Shown piece by piece: positions 21,097 through 33,319 of a stretch of DNA of 64,000 nucleotides. Source of the DNA: Saposhnikovia divaricata. Taxonomy: Eukaryota; Streptophyta; Magnoliopsida; Apiales; Apiaceae. The translations under genes and the position numbers were made by a program. Location: the NCBI GenBank assembly GCA_036435485.1, contig CM071598.1, positions 180,058,148 through 180,122,147 on the forward strand. Direction: 5' to 3'. The notes beneath the pieces are model-generated. The model did no database searches, was not told the origin of the DNA, and saw nothing but the letters and a program-made list of their open reading frames with translations. How positions within the stretch are numbered: position 1 is the stretch's first letter; each line of letters starts with the position of its first letter.

Positions 21097-24000
21097 ATGG
21101 CACCAAAAAGAGGAAGACCCGCAAAGAATTCTCGTCCTCAACCCGTGGTGAATCCAGAGAATGAGGTTCCACCTCAGAACCAAGTTCCAAACCCGGAACC
21201 ACAACTCGCTCGAGATCCTAATCAAGGAAATAACCCGATGAGTCTACTTATGAACTTTCTGATTCCGCATACCCAGAACCTTCAGCCCCAACGGAACCAA
21301 CATCCAGTGGGAGGAAATCTACCTCCAGCTCAACTGACACAGGCTACCGTTAGTTTCAAATCATTTAAATCTCTGAATCCCCCTGAGTTTAAGGGTACTA
21401 CCGATCCCGTTGAAGCAAGAATATGGTTACGTGAAATAGAAAAGACCTTTGAGATCGTAGGGGTAGAAGAAGAGAAGAAAACCATCTTTGCAGCCTACAT
21501 GTTAAAAGGTGAAGCGAATTATTGGTGGGAATCAAAGAGAGCAATGGAAGGGAACGTAGTCATACCCTGGACCAGGTTCACGCAGCTATTTTTGGAGAAA
21601 TATTTTCCTAAATACTTGGAGAGTCAAATGGAGGTCAAGTTTCTGGAACTCAAGCAAGGCAACATGACTGTAGCTGAATATGAAGCCAAGTTTTCGGAAC
21701 TCTCTAGGTTTGTGCCTTACCATGTGGATACTGACGAAAAGAGAGCTAAACGTTTTCAACTAGGGCTGAAGCCGTGGATCCAGAATAGAGTTGCGGTCCT
21801 AGAAATCACCAACTATGCTACTGTGGTTCAAAAAGCATCTATTGTGGAAAGTGGATCTGAGTTGTACTCAAAGGACAAGGATATGAAGAAAAGGAAGTTT
21901 CAGAATCGTGGAAATAATTCTGAGAGGAAGCCGGACGATCGGAATGGAAAGAGAACTTTTGTGAAGCGGGAAGACAGAAGCAATGATACAAAGAGAACTG
22001 AGAATCAAGACACTAGGGGAAACAATCAAAAGTCCAGACCCACTCAGGCAGCCAATCTAATTCAAGGAAGGCCACCGCTACCCGAATGCAAAACGTGTGG
22101 AAGGAAGCACCCAGGACCATGTAATCTGGCCAGCATTGTTTGTTACAACTGTGGACAAAAAGGGCACTATTCTTCTCACTGCAAGGATAAGGCCGTTACT
22201 TGTTTCAATTGCGGAAAGAAAGGACATATTGCACGAGATTGCAAGTCACCACCAAAGGAGACAACTGCACCTAGACTCATGGCACCTCCCAGCAACAAGC
22301 CAACTGCTCGTACTTTCAACATGACGGTGAAGGATGCTATTGCTGATAGTGATGTGATTGCAGGTACGCTTTTAGTCAATTCTGTAGATGCATGTGTTTT
22401 GTTTGATTCGGGAGCAACAAAATCTTTCATCTCGGAGAATTTTAGGAATAAATTGGATATTCAGTCCGTACCATTAGGGGAGACATTGATTATAGAAGTA
22501 GCAAATCAGGAAAAAGTCCCTGTAGATCAGATATGTCCAGATTGTGGAATCGAAATCCAAGGACAACGTTTCGAAGCAGACCTTCTTTCTTTTAATTTAG
22601 GGGAGTTTGATATAATTCTGGGAATGGAGTGGTTGACACGTTATGATGCTCAAATCAATTGTCGGTGTAAGTGGGTTAGTTTAAAAGGACCCAACGGTAA
22701 AAGAATACAATTTCGCGGAAGGAAACCTACCAGTAATTTTCTGACTATGATTCAAGCGAAGAAACTACTAAGGAGTGGGTGTCAAGCCTACTTAGCTTAT
22801 GTGGTTGACAACGAGAAGCAAGCCCCTGCCATTGATGAAATTCCTGTAGTGAATCAATTCGAAGATGTTTTTCCTGAAGAGTTACCTAGATTGCCGCCCG
22901 ACAGAGAAATAGAATTCAATATCGATCTTGCCCCGGGAACTGCACCAATTTCCAAAGCACCATACCGAATGGCTCCAGTTGAGATGAAGGAGTTGGCTAC
23001 CCAACTGCAAGAATTACTTGACAAAGGCGTAATCAGACCAAGTGTATCCCCGTGGGGAGCTCCAGTGCTGTTCGTGAAGAAGAAGGACGGATCTATGCGA
23101 CTATGTATTGATTATCGTGAGTTGAACAAGATGACCATCAAGAACAAGTACCCTCTACCCCGAATCGATGATCTCTTTGACCAACTTAAGGGAGCTAGAG
23201 GTTTTTCAAAGATTGATTTGAGATCCGGCTATCATCAACTAAAGATCAAGCCTGAAGATATTCCTAAGACTGCCTTTAGGACCCGATATGGACATTACGA
23301 ATTCTTAGTCATGTCTTTCGGATTGACGAATGCGCCAGCTGCTTTTATGGATTTGATGAATCGTGTGTTCAAGAGGTACTTGGACAAGTTCGTGATTGTA
23401 TTTATTGATGACATCCTGATATACTCGAAGTCTCCTGAGGAACATGCTGAACACCTCCGTTTAGTTTTGGAAACGCTGAGGAAGGAAAAGTTATATGCGA
23501 AATTCTCAAAGTGTGAATTCTGGCTAAAAGAAGTTCAATTTTTGGGACACATTGTAAGCGGCGAAGGGATTTCTGTAGACCCTGCAAAGATAGAAGCCGT
23601 AGCAGATTGGGAGAGACCCAAGACTCCAACCGAAGTTAGAAGTTTCCTTGGATTGGCCGGATACTATCGTAGATTCGTGAAGGATTTCTCAAAGATAGCT
23701 ACGCCACTGACTCGACTTACCAGAAAGAGTGAAAAGTTTGAATGGACCCCCAAATGCGAAGAAAGCTTTCAAGAATTGAAGAAGAGATTGACTACTGCCC
23801 CGGTGTTGACCTTACCCGATGAGAAAGGCGATTTCGTAATTTTCAGCGACGCTTCTCACAAGGGTTTAGGATGTGTTTTGATGCAACACGGAAAAGTAAT
23901 AGCTTATGCCTCTCGGCATCTGAAGGAGTATGAGTCCCGTTACCCTACTCACGATTTGGAACTTGCTGCTATTGTTTTTGCACTCAAGATTTGGAGACAT

Positions 24001-25725
24001 TACCTTTATGGAGAGAAGTGTGAGATTTACACGGATCACAAGAGTTTAAAGTATATATTCACGCAGAAGGAATTAAACATGAGACAAAGAAGATGGTTAG
24101 AATTGATCAAGGACTATGATTGCTCGATAAACTACCACCCAGGGAAGGCTAATATTGTGGCTGATGCATTAAGTAGAAAGGAGAGACTAAACCTGTTGAC
24201 AACCTCAGAAGAATTGGTCAGAGAATTTGAGAAAATGGAATTAGAAGTCAAGGTCCCAGTCCAAAATAATGAAAGAGTTTACAGCATTCAGTTTCAACCA
24301 GAGTTACTCGAGAAGATTCGACGTTGTCAAGAACAAGTAATGGAAGAAAGAAGATCAGAATTGACCGGAGAAGAATTTCTAAGTTCAAAAGATGAAAAGG
24401 GAATTAAGCGATTTGAATCGAGAATATGGATTCCTAATGTTACAGAGTTGAAGGAGGAAATTATGAGCGAAGCGCATAACTCGAGATATTCCATTCACCC
24501 AGGGAGCACAAAAATGTATCAAGACATCAAGTTGAATTATTGGTTGCCCAACATGAAGAGGGAGATTGCAGAATGGGTAAGTAAGTGTTTGACATGTCAG
24601 AAAGTGAAGGGGGAACATCAACGACCAAGTGGACTTCTACAACCTTTAGGGATACCCGAGTGGAAATGGGAGCATATTACCATGGATTTTGTCGTAGGAT
24701 TACCCCGAACTAGAGCCAGCCATGATGCTATTTGGGTTATTGTCGACCGACTCACTAAATCTGCGCATTTCCTACCAATTAGTGATAAGTATTCCGTTGA
24801 GAGATTGGTGAACATATACCTAAAGGAAATTGTAGTTCGTCACGGAGTACCTGTTTCAATTGTATCTGATAGAGATGCCCGTTTTACTTCTCGATTTTGG
24901 AAAAGTTTTCAAGAATGTCTTGGCACGAAGTTAAATCTGAGCACTGCATATCATCCACAGACCGACGGACAAAGTGAAAGGACGATTCAAACAGTTGAAG
25001 ATATGTTAAGAGCCTGTGCACTTGATTTTAAAGGAAGTTGGGATGAGCATTTGCCCCTAGTCGGGTTTGCTTACAACAATAGTTACCATTCGAGCATATG
25101 TATGGCACCTTATGAAGCTTTGTACGGAAGGAAGTGTAGATCACCGTTATATTGGGATGAAGTAGGAGAAAGAAAGATACTAGGACCGGAATTACTTCAA
25201 CAAACTAAGCAAGCAACCGAGGTTATTCGAAAAAGGTTAGTTGCAGCTCAAGATCGACAGAGGAAGTATGCAAATCAAAAGAGGAAAGACAAAGCATTTG
25301 AAGTGGGAGATAAAGTGATGTTGAAAGTTTCACCTTGGAAAGGAGTAATGAGATTCGGAAAGAAAGGCAAGTTAAGCCCCAGATATATAGGACCTTTTGA
25401 GATTCTTAAGAAGATAGGACCACTAGCTTATCAGTTGGCCCTACCTCCAGACCTTCAGCATATCCACGATGTGTTTCATGTTACGGCGTTAAGAGAGTAC
25501 CATTCTGATTCCAGGCACGTTATAACCTATGAACCAGTGGAAATTCGTCCAGATTTGACATACGAAGAAAAGCCAGTGGAGATCCTAGATTACAAAGTGC
25601 AAGAGTTAAGAACTAAGAAAGTGAATTTAGTGAAAGTACTTTGGAGAAACCACCAAGTTGAGGAAGCCACGTGGGAATTAGAAAACGAAATGCGGAATAA
25701 ATATCCTGAATTGTTTAGTGCATAG
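21097..25725 (+). CDS. gag-pol: Intact gag-pol polyprotein of chromovirus C
   Basis: A single 1542-residue ORF encodes the full retrotransposon machinery. Approximate order: gag (residues 90-240); a zinc-binding region with CKTCGRKHPGPC and two CX2CX4HX4C knuckles (near 330-385); aspartic protease with DSGATKSFIS (about 436); reverse transcriptase with LCIDYRELNK (669) and the catalytic FIDDILIYSK (769); RNase H with FSDASHKGLG (about 912). Integrase follows, with an H-H-C-C zinc finger (about 1127-1170) and D,D,E residues in TMDFVVGLP, SDRDARF and DGQSERT (about 1195, 1258, 1295). A GPF module (SPRYIGPFEIL) and a C-terminal chromodomain (about 1490-1540, ending ATWELENEMRNKYPELF) complete it. 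All catalytic residues are present and there is no stop or frameshift. The ATG at 21097 is used as the start because gag similarity to elements D and E begins shortly after. It makes virus-like particles, copies RNA into DNA and integrates it; the chromodomain is thought to direct integration to heterochromatin. Confidence 0.97.
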   Translation: MAPKRGRPAKNSRPQPVVNPENEVPPQNQVPNPEPQLARDPNQGNNPMSLLMNFLIPHTQNLQPQRNQHPVGGNLPPAQLTQATVSFKSFKSLNPPEFKGTTDPVEARIWLREIEKTFEIVGVEEEKKTIFAAYMLKGEANYWWESKRAMEGNVVIPWTRFTQLFLEKYFPKYLESQMEVKFLELKQGNMTVAEYEAKFSELSRFVPYHVDTDEKRAKRFQLGLKPWIQNRVAVLEITNYATVVQKASIVESGSELYSKDKDMKKRKFQNRGNNSERKPDDRNGKRTFVKREDRSNDTKRTENQDTRGNNQKSRPTQAANLIQGRPPLPECKTCGRKHPGPCNLASIVCYNCGQKGHYSSHCKDKAVTCFNCGKKGHIARDCKSPPKETTAPRLMAPPSNKPTARTFNMTVKDAIADSDVIAGTLLVNSVDACVLFDSGATKSFISENFRNKLDIQSVPLGETLIIEVANQEKVPVDQICPDCGIEIQGQRFEADLLSFNLGEFDIILGMEWLTRYDAQINCRCKWVSLKGPNGKRIQFRGRKPTSNFLTMIQAKKLLRSGCQAYLAYVVDNEKQAPAIDEIPVVNQFEDVFPEELPRLPPDREIEFNIDLAPGTAPISKAPYRMAPVEMKELATQLQELLDKGVIRPSVSPWGAPVLFVKKKDGSMRLCIDYRELNKMTIKNKYPLPRIDDLFDQLKGARGFSKIDLRSGYHQLKIKPEDIPKTAFRTRYGHYEFLVMSFGLTNAPAAFMDLMNRVFKRYLDKFVIVFIDDILIYSKSPEEHAEHLRLVLETLRKEKLYAKFSKCEFWLKEVQFLGHIVSGEGISVDPAKIEAVADWERPKTPTEVRSFLGLAGYYRRFVKDFSKIATPLTRLTRKSEKFEWTPKCEESFQELKKRLTTAPVLTLPDEKGDFVIFSDASHKGLGCVLMQHGKVIAYASRHLKEYESRYPTHDLELAAIVFALKIWRHYLYGEKCEIYTDHKSLKYIFTQKELNMRQRRWLELIKDYDCSINYHPGKANIVADALSRKERLNLLTTSEELVREFEKMELEVKVPVQNNERVYSIQFQPELLEKIRRCQEQVMEERRSELTGEEFLSSKDEKGIKRFESRIWIPNVTELKEEIMSEAHNSRYSIHPGSTKMYQDIKLNYWLPNMKREIAEWVSKCLTCQKVKGEHQRPSGLLQPLGIPEWKWEHITMDFVVGLPRTRASHDAIWVIVDRLTKSAHFLPISDKYSVERLVNIYLKEIVVRHGVPVSIVSDRDARFTSRFWKSFQECLGTKLNLSTAYHPQTDGQSERTIQTVEDMLRACALDFKGSWDEHLPLVGFAYNNSYHSSICMAPYEALYGRKCRSPLYWDEVGERKILGPELLQQTKQATEVIRKRLVAAQDRQRKYANQKRKDKAFEVGDKVMLKVSPWKGVMRFGKKGKLSPRYIGPFEILKKIGPLAYQLALPPDLQHIHDVFHVTALREYHSDSRHVITYEPVEIRPDLTYEEKPVEILDYKVQELRTKKVNLVKVLWRNHQVEEATWELENEMRNKYPELFSA

Positions 25726-25751
25726 TTTTGATTCCGAGGACGGAATCCTAT

Positions 25752-25764
25752 AAGGGGGGAAGAC
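25752..25764 (+). other. Polypurine tract of C
   Basis: AAGGGGGGAAGAC directly precedes the 3' LTR start at 25765. It is the expected primer for plus-strand DNA synthesis. Confidence 0.85.
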
Positions 25765-26891
25765 TGTAATAACCACGAATTTTCGAAATAGATTTTTTTA
25801 ATTTTTAGCCGAATTTTTGAGTTTCGTTTTAATTAGTCAGCGGGAGAAAAACGAAATCTTTTTACTAAATATTTACATTAAATATTTTCATTATTATATT
25901 TGTCCCCCATTTTTATTTCTTTTATTTATTAATTACCATTTAAATAATAATGATTAGGCTTTATTGTCCACTAAACATTTGACAATGATTTTTGTTTCAA
26001 TGATTTAACCCTTTTATATTTTTATTAGACAGCATTACGGATATTGAGGAGCACACCATTGCTTTCCTGAATTTTCTTCCACAATTCTGCAAGCTTTTTA
26101 ATATTTTATTTAAACAGAAAATGACTTAACATATTATAAAACAACACAGTTGACACAGAGAGGTTATTTATTTTGTTACTTAACACTGCAAAAACAGAAC
26201 ACCACATACCAAACCTCAGTCTCTTTCTTTTTATTACCAAAACACTCGACACATTTATACATCTAAAACAGAGTAGGCAAAACACAAACCCATAAAACAC
26301 AAAAAAAACTCTCTCCTGTGTCTCTCAAAAAACACAATACAGTTATATATATAAACACCCGAGTAATAAGCATAGCAGGTAGTTTGTTTTTTTTCTTTTC
26401 TTTCGTTTTCTTTTTCTTTCGTTATTTGTTTTTGTCGATTTCTAGTGTTGTAAAACTCGACTGTTGTGTTTATTGTTTTGGGTGATTGTGGTTTAATCGG
26501 AGAAGAAGAGTCGGGCAGGGGAAGGGAAGACGACCACCACCGCTGTGGTGGTGGAGTTGATTGTGTTGTTCGGAGGCGACGGGGAGGAGAGGTGGCGACG
26601 GGGAGAGGTGAGGGAGAGAATTGTTGTGGTTGTTTTGTGTATTGTTTGTATTGGTGTTGAGTGAGGAGGTAGTGAATTGGAGTTAAGAAAGAGAGGGGAG
26701 GTTAGAGAGGGGATAGAGATCGGAGAAGGGGAGAGATGAGGGATTGGCAGAGGCGGAGAGAAGAGAGAGTGAGGGACGAGAGAGATGGAGAGAGGAGGAA
26801 GTGAAGAACGAGAAAGAAGGAGGGCGAGAGATGAGTGAGAATAGAGAGATGAGAGACAGAGAGATTGGGATCGAGGGGGAGACAGAGAAAC

Positions 26892-26949
<58 letters not shown>

Positions 26950-29443
26950 GAGAGAGATGCAGGTGAACGGAGAAAAACAGGGCAGGCGGCGCGTGGGTGG
27001 CGCGTGGCAGGGTAATGTGGGACCCACGTGCTGTTGGAGTTCAGAATAATAACTTAACGATAAAACGAATGGTTAATTGTTTAATCGGGAATAATATAAT
27101 AATCGGGATTCAATTAGTTTCGTTAAAATTGAACTATTGTCTAAAATGGTTAGAAATAAATAGTTTATTAAAAATGGTTTAGTTAATTAATTATTAAATA
27201 GAAAATATTTTGTGATTATTTGGATGTAATTTAGAATTTATTAATTGAGTAAGTAAGTAATAATATATTGTGATTTGGAACACGATTTAGAGATTTTATA
27301 ATTTGTCAATAAAAGGGGTATAATTGTGATAAAATAGAATTAAATATGTTTTTAATCTGATAATTAATATTTTCAGATTATTTTATTAACCGGATCGAGT
27401 TAGATTTATTTTAGAGATTAATATTTGATTTTAAATAAATTAGAATTTGTGAGGTTGCTTAAAATTAGAATTCTTTGATAAATTATTTTAAAAATGAGAA
27501 TAATAAATATGGATTTAAATTGAATAAAAACGGATGTTTGAATTTTTCATTTTGAGTAAGAATTTAGATTTCCAGAGATTAAAAATAGGATATATTCTCC
27601 AGATTTAATTCTTGTGTTCGAAGAAATATTTATTTATCCCGGAATTAATTTCTGTTATTTGTTCCGGAGATTTTATGAGATATTTTATTATTATTAATTA
27701 GATTATCGGATCGGGAGTATTTTATTCTGAAGAATCGCTCACGTATTTCTGGTTGCCATTTTTAGAAAATAATTCTCGAGCCGTAGATCGACGCCAAGTT
27801 TACGGATAGAGTATAATTTTTATCTGCATTCATTTGCACTTCGAGATCGAGGCAAGTTCATTCCTACCCTAACTTTTGGAAACTGAGAATTTCTGTTCGT
27901 GTTATTTAATTCCTTAATTATTTTCGAGATATTATATGTTGAGATTTATCTGTTGCTTCGTATGATGCAATAATTTCTTTTGAGAATTATTTCTTACCAA
28001 ATATTATTATGTTGTTAAGCTAGTTTATTTGAGAATTATAATCCCTATAAGCGTAGAAATAATTTTGTTGCTATCGGGTCGATCTCATTAATTCGAGACG
28101 ACTATTATTTTCATTCAGTGAAACTAATCTCATTCGTCTGAGATAGTTAAATTTATTCTTTTCGATTGAATTTATTGTACAAATTCAATCGTTATTTATT
28201 GATTATCTTTTAGTTAGTTCCTCGTTTGAACTAACCGATAGGAGTTTAAAATTATAATTGTTAGAGATTTTTATTCGTCGATCAAGTGAAAAATATTCTA
28301 TCTAAACGTTCATCAATGTTGAGTATTATAAATATCGAGAAGTACTATTTGTTCAGTACGACTCCCAATTACTTCAATCTTAAGACTATTCTCATAAATT
28401 CGAGATAGTCGATTTTATTGTCAAGGTTTGGCATTTTGTTCGTGTCAACCGATAAATTATTATTATTTACATCAGTCCATTGTTCGGATTGGTGGTAAAA
28501 TCGAGTCATACTGGCAGTCCGCCAGATTCGTAAATATTTTCTGGGAAAACTATTTCAAGTTATCTGTACCCCAAATATTCGGGAATTCTGTATTCTACTG
28601 GTCAATTTTGGGCAAGAGGCCCATTATAGAGAAAGAGAGACTCGTGTACCGTTTTACGGACCCGAGAATAATTAGGCATTCGTTGCCTTGGTTGAATTGA
28701 TAACCATTATGATGCTAGCATTCATACATATATATTATAGTTGATATCGTATTGTAGCCGTGATCGGGCGAAGTGCGGTGTCATTGGAGGTCGGTATTCT
28801 TGGTTGGTTAGTTGATCGCCCCACCGAGATACGGAGAGGTGGAAGACCAGTTCATTCTTAAATCATGAGTTATCAGAGTTATATCAAATGAGTTATCGAG
28901 TATTCTGTTTCGAGATGAATAATGAGTCTTTTGAGTATTCTGTTTTGAGATGAGTTTTGAGCCCTTCGAGTATGACATTTTCAAGATGAATTTGAGCCAA
29001 ATCTTATTGTGATTTTCAATATTAAAATTTTGAGTACTTATTTCGGTAAACCTTATTATATTTATATACCGAGCGAGAAGAGAACTTGCTGAGCACTATA
29101 GTTGCTCATTCTTGCTTTACAATATTTTGTTCAGCTGTCAAGACGGAAAGAGGCGAGACGTCCAGCCAGGGCTATAAAGGCAAGGGGAAAGCGCAAGGCT
29201 ATGACGACAATAATTAGAAGATCCAGATGGAATCTTTATATTTATACTGTTGTGAACTTTTGTAATATATTATTTCGAGATGTATCAAGTTGGTTTGTAC
29301 TATGTTGTGAAGACGATCTTGGACCTGCGGAGTGGGACATTTTATGCTCCATTGTAATAAAATTTGGTATTTTAATTGCGTTATCATATTGAGACAATGT
29401 GATGACCCGAGTCCCCGGTCAGGGTGGATTTGGGGGCGTTACA
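25765..29443 (+). repeat. 3' LTR of chromovirus C
   Basis: 3679 bp, starting TGTAATAACCACG and ending GGGGGCGTTACA. It differs from the 5' copy by scattered substitutions and small indels, about 1% by eye, including a longer (GA)n tract at 26896-26945. It is followed by the target duplication GAAAT at 29444-29448. Confidence 0.95.
26896..26945. repeat. (GA)n microsatellite in 3' LTR C
   Basis: About 25 GA units at the same place as the tract in the 5' LTR. Confidence 0.9.
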
Positions 29444-32400
29444 GAAATCTTGAAAACTCCTGCAAATGTTTTCGCACCCCATAGAGATTTTTCCCGAAAA
29501 TGTTTTGACGTTTTATCTCCAGCATCGGGTTATTAAAACTTTTGCAACTTCCACCCTTATGAGGAGGGACGATACGTTCCTAACCTGTGTAAACGCTGTC
29601 AGGTAATTAGAAAACCCTAACCCATTTGTTGTTTCATTATCAGAATCATGCCACCCAGAAGAATGAACACTCGAGCTCACCCGGTCATTTCCGAAGGCCA
29701 GGGTAGCCACCATGGGACCGGAGGCCACCAGAACCATGAAGGGGAGAATGTGAACCTGAGTGAGGATGAGGGAAACGATCATAACTTGTTTGATAACTCT
29801 GAGTATGACGAAGAAGAAGCTGGTGATGACACCCGAGAGGTAGAACATCCAAGGGGAGGCCCTATGGAACAATTCATGGAGCTACTTAGGCAGAACTTGG
29901 ACCGTCCCCCGGTTCAGCAACCACCAAACAATGCTAATGCAAATGCTTTCCGGAACTTCAACTCCCTGAAACCCCCAGAATTTAAAGGAACTGCAGATCC
30001 GGTTGAGGCCAGAGCCTGGCTGAAGGAAATGGAAAAATCTTTCGAGATACTAGGTGTCGCTGAGGAGCAGAAGACTATTTTCGCCACCTACCTCTTGAAG
30101 GGTGAGGCAAACTATTGGTGGGAAGCTAAGAGGAATTTGGAAGGAAGAGGTGTGGTGACCTGGGAGAGGTTTAGCGAGCTGTTCTTGGAAAAGTAGTTTC
30201 CTAGGTTCATGGAGACACAAATGGAGCTGAAGTTTTTGGAACTAAAGCAAGGTAACATGACGGTGGCCGAGTATGAGGCCAAATTTACTGAGTTGTCAAG
30301 GTTTGTGCTGGAATATGTGAACTCTGAGGCAAAGAGGGCCCGAAGGTTTCAACTGGGGCTAAAGCAATGGATTCAGAATCGTGTGGCGGTTCTTGAGCTG
30401 ACAGACTATGCCACCCTGGTACAGAAAACATCAATTGTTGAGGCTGGGAGTGAACAGATGCAGAAGGAGAGGGAAGAAAAGAAGAGGAAATTTGATAGTC
30501 GAAAGGGAAACTCTGCGGGTGGGAGCTTTCCGAGCAAATTTAAGCGAGGGGCGACATCCCAACCCAGCGGGAACTTTGGAACCAAGAGAGCTGAAAGTTG
30601 GAGTGTGGGCCAGAGCGGCCGACCACAGGGATCGTCTTACTCTACCCCATCCTGAGCCCTACCCCCGGATTGCAATAAGTGTGGAAGAAAGCATGCGGGC
30701 GCGTGTAACCTACAGGATGTGAAGTGCTTCAAGTGTGGGCTGACAGGACATTATGCTAACGCCTGTCGAGGAACTAGTAACAACACTAATGCCAGAGGCA
30801 ATTATTTCAAGTGTGGGAAACCAGGGCACCGAATGAGGGAATGCTTGTCCTCTGGGCCAGCTGCGTCAAGAGTGAGTGGAACTGCTTCGAACAAGGCCCC
30901 TACTGCAAGAACTTTTAACATGACGGTGCAAGATGCCGTGAGGAACACGGATGTGATTGCAGGTACCCTACTACTCAACTCAGTTAGGGCAAATGTTTTA
31001 TTTGATTCGGGAGCTACAAAGTCTTTCATATCCCTAGATTTTGTATTTCAGTTAGGACTTAAGGCTGAACCATTGAAAGACAGACTGCAAGTAGAGATAA
31101 CTAATCATGAAATTATTCCTGTTAGCCAAGTATAACCAGGTTGTGACCTAGAAATAGGAGGGTGACACTTTCGGGTAGATTTAATACCTTTTAAACTAGG
31201 GGAGTTTGACGTAATAGTAGGTATGGATTGGTTGACAACCCATGGAGCCCAGATTGATTGTGTAAAGAAGAAAGTAAGTTTGAGACTGCCAGGGGACGAG
31301 GAAGTAGTGTTTAGTTGAAAACGGCAAAACCAAAAGTTCCTGACTATGATTCAAACTAAGAAGCTGTTACGTAAAGGATGTGAGTCCTATTTAGCCTATG
31401 TGAAGGATACCAAAAAGGAGGCACCAAACCTACAGGAAATCCCCGTCGTTAATGAGTTCGCAGACGTATTTCCGGATGATCTTCCAGGACTACCACCCGA
31501 TAGGGACATTGAGTTCGCTATAGACTTAGTTCCTGGTACGGCCCCAATTTCGAAAGCCCCATATAGGCTAGCCCCAGTAGATATGAAGGAGTTGGCCACT
31601 CAGTTGCAAGAGCTGTTGGATAAAGGTATGATAAGACCTAGTGTGTCACCGTGGGGAGCCCCGGTGTTATTCGTAAAAAAGAGGGACGGTAGTATGAGAT
31701 TATGTACAGACTACAGAGAGTTGAATAAGGTGACTATAAAGAATAAATATCCCTTGCCCAGGATAGATGACCTGTTTGATCAACTAAAGGACATAGTTTA
31801 TTTTTCTAAAATTAATTTGAGGACCGAGTACCACCAGTTAAGAATTAAACCAGAAGATATACCAAAGACGGCCTTTCGCACCCGGTACGGACACTATGAG
31901 TTTCTAGTGATGTCGTTTGGGTTAACGAATGCCCCCACAGCTTTCATGGACTTAATGAATCGAGTCTTTAAGAAGTACTTGGACAAGTGTGTTATAGTCT
32001 TCATCGATGACATCTTGATTTATTCCATGACGAAGGAGGAGCATGCAGAGCACTTGAGGATTGTATTGGGAGCATTGAGAGAAGAAAAGTTGTACGCTAA
32101 GTTCTCAAAGTGTGAATTTTGGTTGAGGGAAGTTCAGTTTTTAGGGCATGTGATTAGCGATCAAGGCATCCTAGTGGACCCAGCCAAAATAGAGGCTGTG
32201 TCAAATTGGGAGAGACCAACCACTCCGACAGAGGTGAGGAGTTTTATAGGATTGGCTGGCTACTATATGAGGTTTGTCCAAGACTTTGCCAAGATAGCAG
32301 CCCCTTTGACCCGACTAACTCGCAAGATCGAGAAGTTTGTGTGGACTGAAAAATGTGAAGCGAGCTTTCAAGAGTTGAAAAAGAGGCTGGTGACAACACC

Positions 32401-33319
32401 AGTACTAGCTCTACCTGATGATAAGGGAGATTTTGTGATTTATAGCGATGCATCCCATAAAGGTTTAGGGTGTGTGCTTATGCAGCACGGTAAAGTGATT
32501 GCGTATACGTCCAGACAACTTAAGGAGTACGAGATAAGATACCCCACCCAAGATTTGGAATTAGCGGCGATAGTTTTCGCTTTGAAGATCTGGAGACATT
32601 ATCTTTACGGAGAAAAGTGTGAAATCTACACGGATCACAAGAGCTTAAAGTACATATTCACTCAGAAAGAGTTAAACATGACGTAGAGGAGATGGCTAGA
32701 GCTAATCAAGGATTATGATTGTGAGATTCATTATCACCCAGGGAAGGCCAACATGGTGGCCGATGCACTTAGCCGAAAGGAGAAACTCAAGTTGATAACG
32801 TCAGCGGACGAGTTGATCAAGGACTTTGAGAAACTGGAGATTGAAGTGAGGTTACCAGGATTCGGACAAGAGAGTCTAAGGGAAATAAGAGTCCAACCAC
32901 CGCTATTGGAAAAGATTAAGTTATGCCTGGAAAAGAAGATAGAAGAAGAAAAGAATTCGATGGAGAAAATTATGACTGGTGAGGAAATTAAGTGTGAAAA
33001 GGACGGGAATGGAGTTATGAGGTACGCATCTAGGATATGGATCCCGAACGTTCAGGAATTAAAAGACGAGATTTTGCAAGAGGCTCATAGTTCAAGGTAC
33101 TCAATTCACCTGGAGGCACTAAGATGTATAGAGATCTGAGAGAACACTATTGGTGGCCAAATATGAAGAAGGACGTGGCAGAGTGGGTAAGTAAATGCTT
33201 GACATGTCAAAGAGTAAAGGCCGAACACCAAAGGCCCAGTGGATTGTTGCAACCCTTAGAGATATCCGAGTGGAAGTGGGAGCATATTGCGATGGACTTT
33301 GTGGTCGGACTACCAAGGA
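29444..33319 (+). mobile_element. Tekay-type element D, right fragment
   Basis: D continues here after C, starting with GAAATCTTGAAAACTC, which matches element E at about 38353. It carries the spacer and a degenerate gag-pol up to the first part of integrase. It stops exactly where the LTR of E begins (33320), after AAGGA. The straightforward reading is that E inserted into D's integrase gene. The rest of D would lie beyond E and is not in the window. Confidence 0.88.
29648..33319 (+). pseudogene. gag-pol: Degenerate gag-pol of element D
   Basis: The sequence is closely similar to gag-pol of element E. It covers gag (start ATG 29648), zinc knuckles, protease (FDSGATKSFIS), reverse transcriptase (FIDDILIYS), RNase H (YSDASHKGLG) and the first part of integrase (H2C2 region and MDFVVGLP). 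Inactivating changes: TAG 30194-30196, TGA 30653-30655, TAA 31133-31135, TGA 31163-31165, TGA 31316-31318, TAG 32684-32686 and a one-base deletion near 33112. It also has RT changes relative to C and E, such as NLRTEY where they have DLRSGY or DLRTGY. The integrase core, GPF motif and chromodomain are cut off by the insertion of E. It is inactive and the oldest layer of the nest. Confidence 0.93.

Larger units (their letters stand above)
15693..29443 (+). mobile_element. Complete Tekay-type chromovirus C (Ty3/gypsy)
   Basis: A 13.75-kb element with long LTRs (15693-19364 and 25765-29443). It has a primer-binding site beginning TGGTTTCAGAGCC at 19369, a pre-gag ORF, one uninterrupted gag-pol ORF with a C-terminal chromodomain, and a polypurine tract at 25752-25764. 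The 5-bp target duplication GAAAT is at 15688-15692 and 29444-29448. The order PR-RT-RH-IN-chromodomain with LTRs over 3 kb fits the Tekay/Del clade. LTR divergence by eye is about 1%. It split element D and is potentially autonomous; the only obvious lesion is one stop in the pre-gag ORF. Confidence 0.96.
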
